Of a DNA stretch of 49,940 nt, positions 10,001-16,881 are shown in pieces (the stretch's first letter is position 1; each line of letters opens with the position of its first letter). The notes under the pieces were generated by a model that was not told where the DNA came from, did no database searches, and worked only from the letters and a program-made list of their open reading frames with translations. The translations under genes and the position numbers were made by a program. Location of the stretch: positions 1 through 49,940 of the forward strand of contig JAZUPA010000102.1 in assembly GCA_045604945.1 (NCBI GenBank), given 5' to 3'. The stretch is from JAISGQ01 sp045604945 (GTDB taxonomy: Bacteria > Bacillota > Clostridia > Oscillospirales > Acutalibacteraceae).

Positions 10001-11904
10001 TCTCCTGCGAGCAAAAAGTTCACTTCCTTTACCTTGGTTTCTTCATTCATGGAGCAAAATGCAATTTGCGAATTGCCCGCAAAGCTGGTTTCTTTACCGC
10101 TCTTGTCATAAAAAATGGTAAATACTCTTACAAATTCAGATATATAGCTTCTTTGGAAATTAAAGTCTATTGCTATATACTTTTTTGTTTTGGGCGCCTT
10201 TATGAGATATTTAAATATCGCTTTAGCTATGAGCTCAATATAGTGGAACTTAGTGGAATCGCTCAAATTAATGCATATCAGTTCTAACCCCTGAACACCA
10301 TTTTCGTTTATTTCTTTGCTCATCGCCTCAATATTGCCGAAAATTTGATCAATAATCTCAATTTTGGGTTTCTTAAAATCAATACCTGTTGAAAGCCTCT
10401 TATTGCTCCATTTTTTTGCGAGCTCTCTGAGTAACGAAATATGTTCTAAATGCTCGATCTCAAATAGGGATGACGAATTAGGCGAAACAACTTTTTTTGC
10501 AGGGGTGCTCCACTTGTACGACAAGGGAATTAATATATTATATTCCGTAGAAAAAACGGCCTCGGGTATGCATTCGTCGTTAAGACATCCATCATTACGC
10601 TCCGCTGTATTAGGACCCGTTTGGTCAACATCAATGTTCCTATAACATGATGCACCATTCCCGTTGGGTGATAAAACCATGAATAGTCCATTATTTCTCG
10701 TTACTATCTTATTGAACCACCTTAAGCCATAATGCACATAGTAATATGCTCCTTCTTTTCCACTATCCGGGTTTGCTTTGACATACTGGATCTCGTCCAT
10801 CTCTATAATGTCACGTATCGATGATATACAACAATTTTGTTGTTTGCCGGCATTATAGTGGGGTACTATTCCGTGGCTCTGCAAAGGTGAAGCTGCTCCT
10901 GCTTCAGGCATTCCCACAGCATCATCAACAACATAAATTTCCAGAAAATATGCAAAGTCTTCGTCCAGATTATTAAATATATTTTTTGAGCTGATTCTGA
11001 TTGTTTTTTCCTTTTTGTTTGACCACTCTTTTTTTATGCAGTTCCTGTATTTGTTATACAGCCTTACTCGTGTCTGCGATTCCTCATCAAAACTACTCAT
11101 TTTTGCTTTTCGGCTAGCTTTGAATATTCTCATTCCCCAAAAAGCACATTTTCCACAGGAGTGCAAGCATGCATTCTCGATTATCTGATACAGTCCTTCC
11201 GCATACGTTTCCGCATCAGCTAACAACCTGCTGAAAATAGATGGATTCACCTCGTAATTATTCTTATCGTCACGGGCTATAATCCAGTCGTTGTCACATA
11301 TTTTACGTGCAATAAAGATGAGAATGATATATGCCAATGAAGATATTTTGTTTTCATATTCGATAATGGCATTGTACATCATCGATCTATGGATTATTTC
11401 CTTTGGGGTTAATTGTTCCGTCATCTTAAAAAATTCCAAATACCGTTCTACAGCAGAATAAAGACAGTCTGTTTTCTCCGCAGATTGTTTGTACTCTGCG
11501 TACGTTTCCCCCATGCTCGAATAATCTGGACTTTTAGATGAAACACAAATTACTGGAAAAATATCCGAGGATGCAATCGCCCAGGACGTAAGTTGGTTTT
11601 GGTCAGCAGAACTAATCTTGCATTCTATTTTTACTCTCGATTGGATAAATTGGAAAAGAGCATTGACTCGTTCAATGTCGCTATTATTACTGCAAGAAAT
11701 ACTCAATGCACACTTGTAGTTTAAGGCATTTGCAATCGGGAGATAGTATCTCAAATTGGTTATATCACTTGCCTCGTCAACTTTGTTTTCAGGAATGGTA
11801 ACATAAAATTTGACCGTTGTTTCTGTCTGGATAAAGCTTCTTGCTTCTATCCACGCAGTTTGCCATCCGACCCGGGTGTTCGCTGTAGTAATGATTTTTT
11901 CCAT
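7066..11904 (-). CDS. Giant GHKL-ATPase / phosphoribosyltransferase-like protein
   Basis: This 1612-residue cytosolic protein is recognisable only by motif. Residues 231-249 carry a GHKL-type N box (EGLYQIIENACLHS) and about 322-334 a G1-like box (IYVVDDAVGMPE, with A in place of the usual first G), so residues 200-420 look like a Hsp90/histidine-kinase-type ATPase. Residues 1128-1145 (NFYYIDDSIVTGQTLQRG) match the PRPP-binding loop of type I phosphoribosyltransferases. A second Rossmann-like segment at 768-860 (ILIVGYENYS ... IPIGTTMSTI) may be a diverged PRTase half. CQLC at 952-955 and CPGC at 1211-1214 are possible metal sites. The start has a TTAGGAGGG ribosome binding site. The downstream phosphoesterase gene is co-transcribed. 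A defence role is inferred from size, neighbours and island location. I cannot assign a named family. Confidence 0.7.
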   Translation of the reverse strand: MEKIITTANTRVGWQTAWIEARSFIQTETTVKFYVTIPENKVDEASDITNLRYYLPIANALNYKCALSISCSNNSDIERVNALFQFIQSRVKIECKISSADQNQLTSWAIASSDIFPVICVSSKSPDYSSMGETYAEYKQSAEKTDCLYSAVERYLEFFKMTEQLTPKEIIHRSMMYNAIIEYENKISSLAYIILIFIARKICDNDWIIARDDKNNYEVNPSIFSRLLADAETYAEGLYQIIENACLHSCGKCAFWGMRIFKASRKAKMSSFDEESQTRVRLYNKYRNCIKKEWSNKKEKTIRISSKNIFNNLDEDFAYFLEIYVVDDAVGMPEAGAASPLQSHGIVPHYNAGKQQNCCISSIRDIIEMDEIQYVKANPDSGKEGAYYYVHYGLRWFNKIVTRNNGLFMVLSPNGNGASCYRNIDVDQTGPNTAERNDGCLNDECIPEAVFSTEYNILIPLSYKWSTPAKKVVSPNSSSLFEIEHLEHISLLRELAKKWSNKRLSTGIDFKKPKIEIIDQIFGNIEAMSKEINENGVQGLELICINLSDSTKFHYIELIAKAIFKYLIKAPKTKKYIAIDFNFQRSYISEFVRVFTIFYDKSGKETSFAGNSQIAFCSMNEETKVKEVNFLLAGDSISSVYATANVFAYYNSESTLEFIPLLKYLADYECTKGQDAVSQFPYDLILSDHTKEQCYFLERMNNALNTDIREKEYGCKISNVHVRISSRIHLQDFYEAELLFHNIGNIYRFAYLISSEILFSLKTLDSKKNKILIVGYENYSSILIQQVSKIIGQATRDSDESGLKLVSKIYQTIATTEEDDVRRNRLEYLSEPLRREKMNLFCFTIIPIGTTMSTIYKIHSTVDKVITDIKKTGILVNYIRNFAVIAVNSFLLHDGKERPSDDIDLIRKYWDIERMKNIKGSIVLRPQKNDTDGGEVSYLLAADSRWYDAEICQLCEGKVALPLIQVDKTSTLPAAIFRLHEHKSTILISENNLPSADKVDSRIKALQPSLSSNECHQSVIYSHIYRGNNHYQFYFDFQKLTIRKKKEIESWAKRQRIEPDAFNVVLSPLNITNSLFLKIIIDTVFSSSLRFLHIDITNTYKEDARTKFKYISQEFMKIRRFNPNAAINFYYIDDSIVTGQTLQRGKMLMRMLLEESGIEYYSSIVVFKKIFLLINRNSFETINNFVDKPVQNLHAYINLFIPSYNTNNNFCPGCKIQERYDLLRKRSANPDIAKEFARLSKKHEKRTPAEYEQWLECEMRNNHSYFAWLKLWLCYCSDKRASDLKICELKKSIVEYIKGSFSLFERENNIKRGAACEKLDANMVYYELMQILSQHTFDSYIGSLDPDCREQMNKVATNLMKYIVSERAYLRLTTMNTAYYELLYKPGAQEHNKELAYNTILFLLSECCKDKADEKGKPTPDRRTMYEKFEKIESYIKVISREHLANYYHIRWAITEVMHDLLNILLEPDVGELYSTTSNDYLKQIIQTIRNTPKSSDNPCAYLQYQLFCTLVNRLAMLQSPRIYNSDRISEAVRMYSKLLEKYRYGWGDAFTSVAELQSLPDDILLTEMPSDQTMLKKYILSIKTASMLTNDDTPCFRLLRMKMGNDNSSQT

Positions 11905-12335
11905 TATTATTTGCCCTCCTAAATCAGAGTCAATCGTGTTGCATTCCTTACTAAAAAGTATTTTGCATATGCTCTTAATTGTGGATACCTTGTAAAAAAT
12001 TGCGTGTCTTCTAATTCTTTTTTTGCAAAGAAAAACTGTAAATAGTTACGATAACCAACGGATATATTACGGAGCTATCTTCCCACAACACACAATAATA
12101 TTTCACTATTTCATATTTATTTAATTGAATTATATCATTGGTAATGCGACAAATCAAATAATAATGTGATTTATCTTGATATGCTCTGACATTATCTTAT
12201 CTATACTTATTTCCTCGGATTGTTACATGCTGCCTTAAGATACGTTTTGCAATAATATATTTATTCGACAAGCCTTCTTTTCTCTGTAGAGGGCCTGTTG
12301 CAAAATACTTCCCATCTGTCATGCCTATTCGGCGA
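11905..12335. other. Intergenic region with the cassette promoter zone
   Basis: These 431 bases upstream of the giant gene are AT-rich and hold no supportable gene. One inverted repeat, AAATCA-N10-TGATTT (12151-12156 with 12167-12172), could be an operator. I see no convincing -35/-10 pair for the - strand. Short frames here overlap the terminator repeat and have no ribosome binding site. Confidence 0.45.
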
Positions 12336-12372
12336 CAAAAAGCAGCCACGCATTTGCATGACTGCTCTGTAT
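12336..12372 (-). terminator. Terminator of the integrase-protease operon; cassette repeat copy 2
   Basis: The stem pairs 12365-12356 with 12351-12342 (- strand) around a 4-nt loop and is followed by five T. The hairpin sequence matches the one at 4664-4687 except for one loop base. It lies immediately after the protease stop codon. Confidence 0.8.
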
Positions 12373-12375
12373 AGC

Positions 12376-13158
12376 TTATTGAGGTCTGTTGTTCAAAAAC
12401 CATTCCATATAGTTGATGCAATGCTGCTTTACCTTGTAAGGAATCTCAGGGAAAGGGTCACCATAGACATTACATTTTGCGGTGAATGCTATCAGAAAAG
12501 TGTCCGCAAAAAGCTCAAGCATCTGAACATCGGTAAGGGCGTCTATGTTTGCCCCGATAGAAAGTAAATATCGGCGAAAGGATTCCGGCAGAGCCTTGAC
12601 TTTGCCGGTGCTGTTCATGTGGAGCAGATGACCAAGCTCATGGAGAAGTACCTGCGCCGTAGTAAGTGTACAATTATTGTTGATTCGATAGATACGAATA
12701 ATACTTTGAATGCCGGAACTCGTTTGATATATTGATGCCTCGGAATTTCTGCCATTTGCCTGAGCATCTATGATAAGCAGCTTTATCGTTTTTTTGAAAA
12801 AGCTGATAAAGCTTGGAAATACTCTGTATATCTGACTCATTACTTCAACGGCTGTATTGGCATCGAGTATAGGTGTTGCTGCCCTGCGGTATTGCCCTGC
12901 AACCGATTGTGCCAGTTGATCAATTATGCGGTTATCAACATCATCGTAGTATTCAATGAAGCTCTTTACATATTCAGTAACAGCGTCTGCGCCTTCATAT
13001 ATATGCACAGCCTCGCTGCTTACATGTTTTGTTTTTGTACCAAGAAATTTATCAAAGAACGACCTTGCTGAACTTTCTTCTGCAACCACTATTTTAGGTA
13101 GGCATTCAGCCAAATCAATAACTGAAGAAATATTCTTGATCTCTTTCATTTTGTTCAT
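12376..13158 (-). CDS. Zincin-type metallopeptidase-like protein
   Basis: This 260-residue protein has HELGH at 173-177 and a downstream ELFADTF with E215, giving the two histidines and the glutamate of a gluzincin-like zinc site. This pattern is shared with ImmA/IrrE-type and other bacterial zincins. No signal peptide or membrane segment is visible. I chose ATG at 13158 rather than an upstream frame start at 13194: the ATG overlaps the integrase stop (ATGA) and sits behind GAAAGGA. Coupling to an integrase suggests a regulatory protease that cleaves a repressor or host factor, but no repressor gene is adjacent. The function is open. Confidence 0.7.
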   Translation of the reverse strand: MNKMKEIKNISSVIDLAECLPKIVVAEESSARSFFDKFLGTKTKHVSSEAVHIYEGADAVTEYVKSFIEYYDDVDNRIIDQLAQSVAGQYRRAATPILDANTAVEVMSQIYRVFPSFISFFKKTIKLLIIDAQANGRNSEASIYQTSSGIQSIIRIYRINNNCTLTTAQVLLHELGHLLHMNSTGKVKALPESFRRYLLSIGANIDALTDVQMLELFADTFLIAFTAKCNVYGDPFPEIPYKVKQHCINYMEWFLNNRPQ

Positions 13159-14255
13159 TCCTTTCGCAGCACATCGGATAGTGCTGATGCACATTTTATT
13201 TTGTTTTCAAATTCAATATGTCCATACAGATCATACGTGATCGCAATTGTGCTATGTCCCATCCACTTGGATACTTCATACATAGGTACACGAGAAGAAA
13301 TCAGAAGAGCGGCACAGGTATGACGCAAATCATGAAAGCGAATATGCCTGAGGTTGTTTTTCTTCAGCAGATAACTGAACCTCGATGTCAAGGCGTTAGG
13401 AGTCAATGGTATTCCATTTTCTGCCAGACATATGTACGAATTATCTTTTGGCAGCCCTAATAGAATCTTCTCTAATTCCTCCGGTATTGGAAATGTTCTA
13501 TGGCTTGACTTTCTCTTTAGTTTATCGCTCTCTATAACTTTATTATTTAGCTGGGTAACAGCGCGGCATATTCTGATTGTATGATTTTCAAAATCTACCG
13601 CATCCCATTTCAGTCCCAGAATTTCGCTGCGTCGCAGTCCCAGAAAAATTGCCAACAGCACCGGAATCTCTATAACACTCCCACTTATCGCTTCAAACAG
13701 CAATCTGCATTCATCTGCTGTATAGAAGGATGCCTCATATTTTTCTGCCTTGGGCAGAGCAACTCCGTCGGAAGGGTTAAACGGAATCAGCCCATCCGCA
13801 ACCGCACCTGCCATCGCCTTATGAAGATTTGCATGGATTCGTCTTATAGTATTGTTAGAGAGTGACCGTTCACTCAACCTCTCATAGAATTCAGAGATAT
13901 GCGTAGGTGTAACATCCGTAATCGCAAGATTCATGGGTCCAAAATATGGACAGACTGTGTGCCGAATATAGTTCGAATAGCTTAAATATGTCGTAGGCGA
14001 AACATCCTTCTTAATTTTGCTCAACCAATCCACAAGATACAGATCAAAATATATCCCTCTTGACTTTTTCTTGACTTTGAGTATCTTCGTCCATTCCTTA
14101 CGATATGCAACCAGCATCTCTTCTGCCCTCTTTTTGTTTCCAGTTAGTGCAAGTCGGGTAGTTTTCGTATGAAAAACACGTTTCCCCGTTTCATCACTGA
14201 ATGACACAACCATGTGCCAATAACCGCCTCTTGCTCTCAGATGTCCTGCTACCAT
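13155..14255 (-). CDS. Tyrosine recombinase/integrase, phage or ICE type
   Basis: This 366-residue protein has an N-terminal arm-binding region (1-60), a SAM-like core-binding domain (about 70-160) and a catalytic domain with R208 (GLRRSE), HDLRH (H308, R311), H334 (GHSTIAITYDLYGH) and nucleophile Y341. A candidate catalytic lysine lies in KLKRKSSHR. The catalytic set looks complete. It starts at ATG behind AAGGTAAGGA. It faces away from the right edge of the island, with candidate attachment sequences directly upstream at 14315-14470, the usual layout for an integrase beside its att site. Confidence 0.93.
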   Translation of the reverse strand: MVAGHLRARGGYWHMVVSFSDETGKRVFHTKTTRLALTGNKKRAEEMLVAYRKEWTKILKVKKKSRGIYFDLYLVDWLSKIKKDVSPTTYLSYSNYIRHTVCPYFGPMNLAITDVTPTHISEFYERLSERSLSNNTIRRIHANLHKAMAGAVADGLIPFNPSDGVALPKAEKYEASFYTADECRLLFEAISGSVIEIPVLLAIFLGLRRSEILGLKWDAVDFENHTIRICRAVTQLNNKVIESDKLKRKSSHRTFPIPEELEKILLGLPKDNSYICLAENGIPLTPNALTSRFSYLLKKNNLRHIRFHDLRHTCAALLISSRVPMYEVSKWMGHSTIAITYDLYGHIEFENKIKCASALSDVLRKE

Positions 14256-14314
14256 AATAATTCCTTACCTTTCTTATTGGATTCGAGGAATCATTATAAT
14301 ATTGCTCCATAAAG

Positions 14315-14367
14315 CAAATTAAAATAGTGTCAGACGCAACGGACTCAAAATCCGTTGGTATCTCCGC
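14315..14367. repeat. Candidate attachment site containing a tRNA-Leu-like anticodon arm
   Basis: 14332-14357 reads like the D-arm end and anticodon arm of tRNA-Leu(CAA): AGACGC, then a perfect 7-bp stem CAACGGA/TCCGTTG (14337-14343 with 14351-14357) around the loop CTCAAAA. No acceptor stem or T-arm flanks it, so it is not a tRNA gene. Flanking blocks resemble 4605-4643. This is what an anticodon-arm att core would look like. Confidence 0.45.
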
Positions 14368-14388
14368 TTCTAACAAGAGTAAAAACAT

Positions 14389-14428
14389 CAAAGCGACGAT
14401 TTTGCACTATGCTTAAATCGTCGCTTTG
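14389..14428. terminator. Perfect 14-bp hairpin terminator
   Basis: CAAAGCGACGATTT (14389-14402) pairs perfectly with 14415-14428 around a 12-nt loop, and is followed by TTTCC on the + strand. It has no gene directly upstream on the + strand. It may be left from a gene removed by integration. Confidence 0.6.
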
Positions 14429-14449
14429 TTTCCTATTAAGTTATCTTTG

Positions 14450-14469
14450 AGATCAGAAACAGCTTGTCC
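14450..14469. repeat. Direct repeat copy 2 (island boundary candidate)
   Basis: AGATCAGAAACAGCTTGTCC is the partner of 4575-4594 (19 of 20 identical). Both copies follow a terminator hairpin. The interval holds the phosphoesterase, GHKL/PRTase, protease and integrase genes. Confidence 0.5.
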
Positions 14470-14500
14470 TGCATAATAAAATGTTTTTTAGTTCAAAAGG

Positions 14501-14595
14501 TTGTTCTTACAAGATCGTAGGCCGGTAAAACCCGACATAGCAAAAATGGCTTTATTATGCGGCTTTCTCGGCAGTTTGTTCTTACGCAATCGTAG
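14501..14595. repeat. 20-bp direct repeat pair at the cotJC truncation point
   Basis: 14501-14520 and 14576-14595 (TTGTTCTTAC...ATCGTAG) match at 17 of 20 positions, 75 bp apart. The second copy encodes the last four residues and stop of the truncated CotJC, so loss of CotJC similarity coincides with the repeat. GCATAATAAA at 14471-14480 and TTTATTATGC at 14551-14560 form an inverted repeat around copy 1. Confidence 0.55.
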
Positions 14596-15004
14596 CATCT
14601 GCAGCCATATCCTCATGAAGATCAGTTATTGCATCGCCCTTGCTCTGTATGGTCGCTGCAGTCCAGGGTGTGCCGCTGGCAGCCTGGGGATACACTCCGG
14701 TGGTATGATCAACAAAGTAGGTGTCAAAACCCTGACGCTTGATTTCATCCACTGAGAGTCCCTTTGTAAGCTGATATACTATTGCGCTTACAATCTCAAG
14801 ATGTGCCAGCTCTTCCGTGCCGATGTCAGTGAGCAAACCTGCTGTTTCTCTCCATGGCATTGTATACCGCTGGCTGAGATAACGCATGCTTGCGCCGAGT
14901 TCACCGTCGGGACCTCCATATTGAGTGACAATAACCTTTGCTGCAGCAGCATTGGGAGTTTTGATCTTTACGGGATACTGCAGTCTTTTCTCATAGCTCC
15001 ACAT
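14582..15004 (-). pseudogene. cotJC: CotJC spore-coat manganese-catalase-like protein, 3' truncated
   Basis: The 140-residue product follows the CotJC pattern closely from MWSYEKRLQYPVKI through TQYGGPDGELGAS, IGTEELAHLEIV (E and H metal ligands) and DTYFVDHTTGVYP to DLHEDMAAD, then ends ATIA-stop. Family members run to about 190 residues and carry a second REREIVHFQ-type ligand helix, absent here in any frame down to the integrase. The break coincides with the island boundary repeat, so integration or an associated deletion probably removed the 3' end. It starts 3 bp after cotJB. The remaining protein lacks part of the dimanganese site and is probably inactive. Confidence 0.85.
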
Positions 15005-15007
15005 ACA

Positions 15008-15247
15008 CTACGCCTGCCTTTCCCATGGCCAGGGCTGTGCCGCCCAGTTCCATGACTTTTCTCCGCCTGCACTGTAAAAGTTGACCGGACCGATGCAGGC
15101 TTCGTATCTTGCAACTGTCTCTTCTCTCTTTCTGCGAAGCTCATTATACATATTCAGCGCTTCGCAGCAATCAGGGTGTGTGTCCAGAAACAGACGCACA
15201 TCATCCATTGCAAAGCTTATGCGCGCAAGCTCTTTTTTCAGCATCAT
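15008..15247 (-). CDS. cotJB: Spore coat protein CotJB
   Basis: This 79-residue protein has the CotJB signature: LLKEL-type N-terminus, ISFAMDDVRLFLDTHPDC, GPVNFYSAG and the C-terminal WAAQPWPWE. I took ATG at 15247, one base after the cotJA stop and behind GGAAG, rather than the longer frame; GTG at 15259 is an alternative. CotJB is a small inner-coat protein made in the mother cell with CotJA and CotJC. Confidence 0.88.
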   Translation of the reverse strand: MMLKKELARISFAMDDVRLFLDTHPDCCEALNMYNELRRKREETVARYEACIGPVNFYSAGGEKSWNWAAQPWPWERQA

Positions 15248-15248
15248 T

Positions 15249-15413
15249 TTATCTTCCACAACCATACCCCCTGTATGCTGTAAAAGGCAGATCGAGCGCC
15301 TTGAATACAGTCCCTCTTTCAAGGGCAGTTTCAAGGTTGTAAAGGTGCTCAAAGCACTGCGCAGGCACACCGGCTATTGCAAGCTGCTGTACTTTTTCGC
15401 AATTCTTTTCCAT
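15249..15413 (-). CDS. cotJA: Spore coat associated protein CotJA
   Basis: This short gene encodes 54 residues: MEKNCEKVQQLAIAGVPAQ, then LERGTVFKALDLPFTAYRG. It matches CotJA in the hydrophobic VP.Q..... stretch and the GT.F..LD.PF motif. It begins at ATG after AAAGGAG and ends one base before cotJB. The operon head has CATAATAT at 15455-15462 on the - strand, similar to a sporulation SigE -10, but no clear -35, so regulation by SigE is only a guess. Confidence 0.82.
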   Translation of the reverse strand: MEKNCEKVQQLAIAGVPAQCFEHLYNLETALERGTVFKALDLPFTAYRGYGCGR

Positions 15414-15464
15414 TTGCGTTCTCCTTTCTTTAAGTGAAGTGTGACCTTCATTACCATATTATGC

Positions 15465-15500
15465 AGATGCACCGCTGACTGTTAAGTCAGCGGTGCATCT
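15465..15500. terminator. Perfect 16-bp palindrome at the oxidoreductase 3' end
   Basis: 15465-15480 pairs perfectly with 15485-15500 around GTTA. The stop codon of the oxidoreductase (15482-15484) lies in the loop. No T-run follows on either strand, so it could be a 3' mRNA stabiliser or a weak terminator. Confidence 0.55.
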
Positions 15501-16789
15501 ATATCTCCTGTAGCAGGATTGTCAATCAACTTGCCGCTCTCGTCAAATCTCGAGCCGTGGCAGGGACAGTCCCATGAATGCTCATATTTATTCCATTTAA
15601 GAGCACAGCCGAGATGGGGGCATCGTTTTCTTGTCGGAACAAGCATATTGACCGCAGTCTCAAATGCATTAACTGCAAGCTGCGGACGGATTATACTTCT
15701 GGAAGGCGAAAAGACTTCGGCATATTCATTTTTTCTGCCCAGAATCATATCTCTGAGAATCATCGCCGCTGTCATCGAACCGGTCATACCCCATTTATTG
15801 AACCCCGACGCCACAAACATATCAGGCGTATTCCTTGAATACCGCCCGATATACGGCACTGCATCAAGACTCATACAGTCCTGTGCAGACCATCTCATGC
15901 ACTCTTTTGCGTCAGGATAATAAATTTTCGCAAATGCGGAAAGTTCTTTCCATGCTCCGCCATTCTTTCCTGTTCTGTGGGAGCCCCCTCCAAGTAAAAG
16001 CAGATTCTTGTAATTTCTGAATGACAGCCCTTTATCGTTTTCATCTATATACATTCCATTATAGTCAGGCGCATTCTCAAACGCGATAACATAGGAACGA
16101 TTCTGGTACAGCTTGAGGAAATAGCCCCCGCGCTTATTTATGAAAGGAAAATGCGATGCAACTATTATTTTATCCGCGTATATATTTCCTTTTTCTGTTC
16201 TTGCAATGTGTCTGTCAACCTCAATAACCCCGGTATTTTCAAATACATCAAGATTTTGAGCAATATATTTCAAGAACTTCAGCGGATTAAACTGTGCCTG
16301 ATCTGAAAACCTTATACTTCCGGAAACATAGAACGGCAGCGGCAATTTTTCAATAAAATCCGCTTTTTTACCAAGTCTTCCAATAGCATCAAGCTCTTTT
16401 TCAAGCTTTTCTCTGTCATTTACAGAATAAACATACGCGTGCTTTTCTTCGAAATCGCAGTCAGTTTCTCTGCTGATTCTCCTAAATTCATCAATCGCCG
16501 CTTCATTTGCCCTCAGATACCCTCCTGCTCTTTCCGCTCCAAAACGCCTGATGAGCTTATCATAAATCAGCCCATGCTGAGAGGTTATCTTGCCTGTTGT
16601 ATTTTCAGTTGCTCCGCTGCACACTCTGTCAGCTTCAGCAACAACACATTCAACACCTGCGCATTTCAGCTGATAGGCGCACAGCAGTCCTGCCATTCCG
16701 CCGCCTATAACAAGTACATCTGTCTTTTCAGGAAACCTCTTATGATTATTTATTTCTATTTCTGTTGTCTCTGACCATACTGATCTCAT
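15482..16789 (-). CDS. FAD-dependent oxidoreductase with C-terminal Rieske domain (YhfW-like)
   Basis: This 435-residue protein has an N-terminal FAD Rossmann motif VLVIGGGMAGLLCAYQL (about 25-41), a DAO-type fold, and a C-terminal Rieske [2Fe-2S] site with CPHLGC and CPCHGSRF supplying two Cys and two His. This fusion is typical of the YhfW family in Firmicutes, presumed to oxidise an amine-like substrate with electron transfer to the cluster. The substrate is unknown. No signal peptide is seen. It starts at ATG behind AGGTGATG. It appears to be a single-gene unit. Confidence 0.85.
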   Translation of the reverse strand: MRSVWSETTEIEINNHKRFPEKTDVLVIGGGMAGLLCAYQLKCAGVECVVAEADRVCSGATENTTGKITSQHGLIYDKLIRRFGAERAGGYLRANEAAIDEFRRISRETDCDFEEKHAYVYSVNDREKLEKELDAIGRLGKKADFIEKLPLPFYVSGSIRFSDQAQFNPLKFLKYIAQNLDVFENTGVIEVDRHIARTEKGNIYADKIIVASHFPFINKRGGYFLKLYQNRSYVIAFENAPDYNGMYIDENDKGLSFRNYKNLLLLGGGSHRTGKNGGAWKELSAFAKIYYPDAKECMRWSAQDCMSLDAVPYIGRYSRNTPDMFVASGFNKWGMTGSMTAAMILRDMILGRKNEYAEVFSPSRSIIRPQLAVNAFETAVNMLVPTRKRCPHLGCALKWNKYEHSWDCPCHGSRFDESGKLIDNPATGDIDAPLT

Positions 16790-16834
16790 AAAATCATCAC
16801 CTGAAATCAGTATTTCCCAAAACTACTTAAATAT

Positions 16835-16865
16835 AAAAGAAAAAGGAGCCTGTATTACAGGCTCC
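16835..16865 (-). terminator. secG terminator
   Basis: GGAGCCTG (16845-16852) pairs with CAGGCTCC (16858-16865). On the - strand it is followed by TTTTTCTTTT, a standard intrinsic terminator just after secG. Confidence 0.88.
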
Positions 16866-16881
16866 AAAAAGAATCACTTGA

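Noticed and set aside
12197..12421. 74-codon - strand frame before the protease terminator
   Set aside because: It runs through the terminator repeat and into the protease gene in another frame, with no ribosome binding site.
14315..14367. A complete tRNA-Leu gene
   Set aside because: Only the D-arm end and anticodon arm are present; no acceptor stem, T-arm or CCA end in either direction.
14194..14391. 65-codon frame on the - strand overlapping the integrase start
   Set aside because: It translates the attachment-site region, has no ribosome binding site and overlaps the integrase in another frame.
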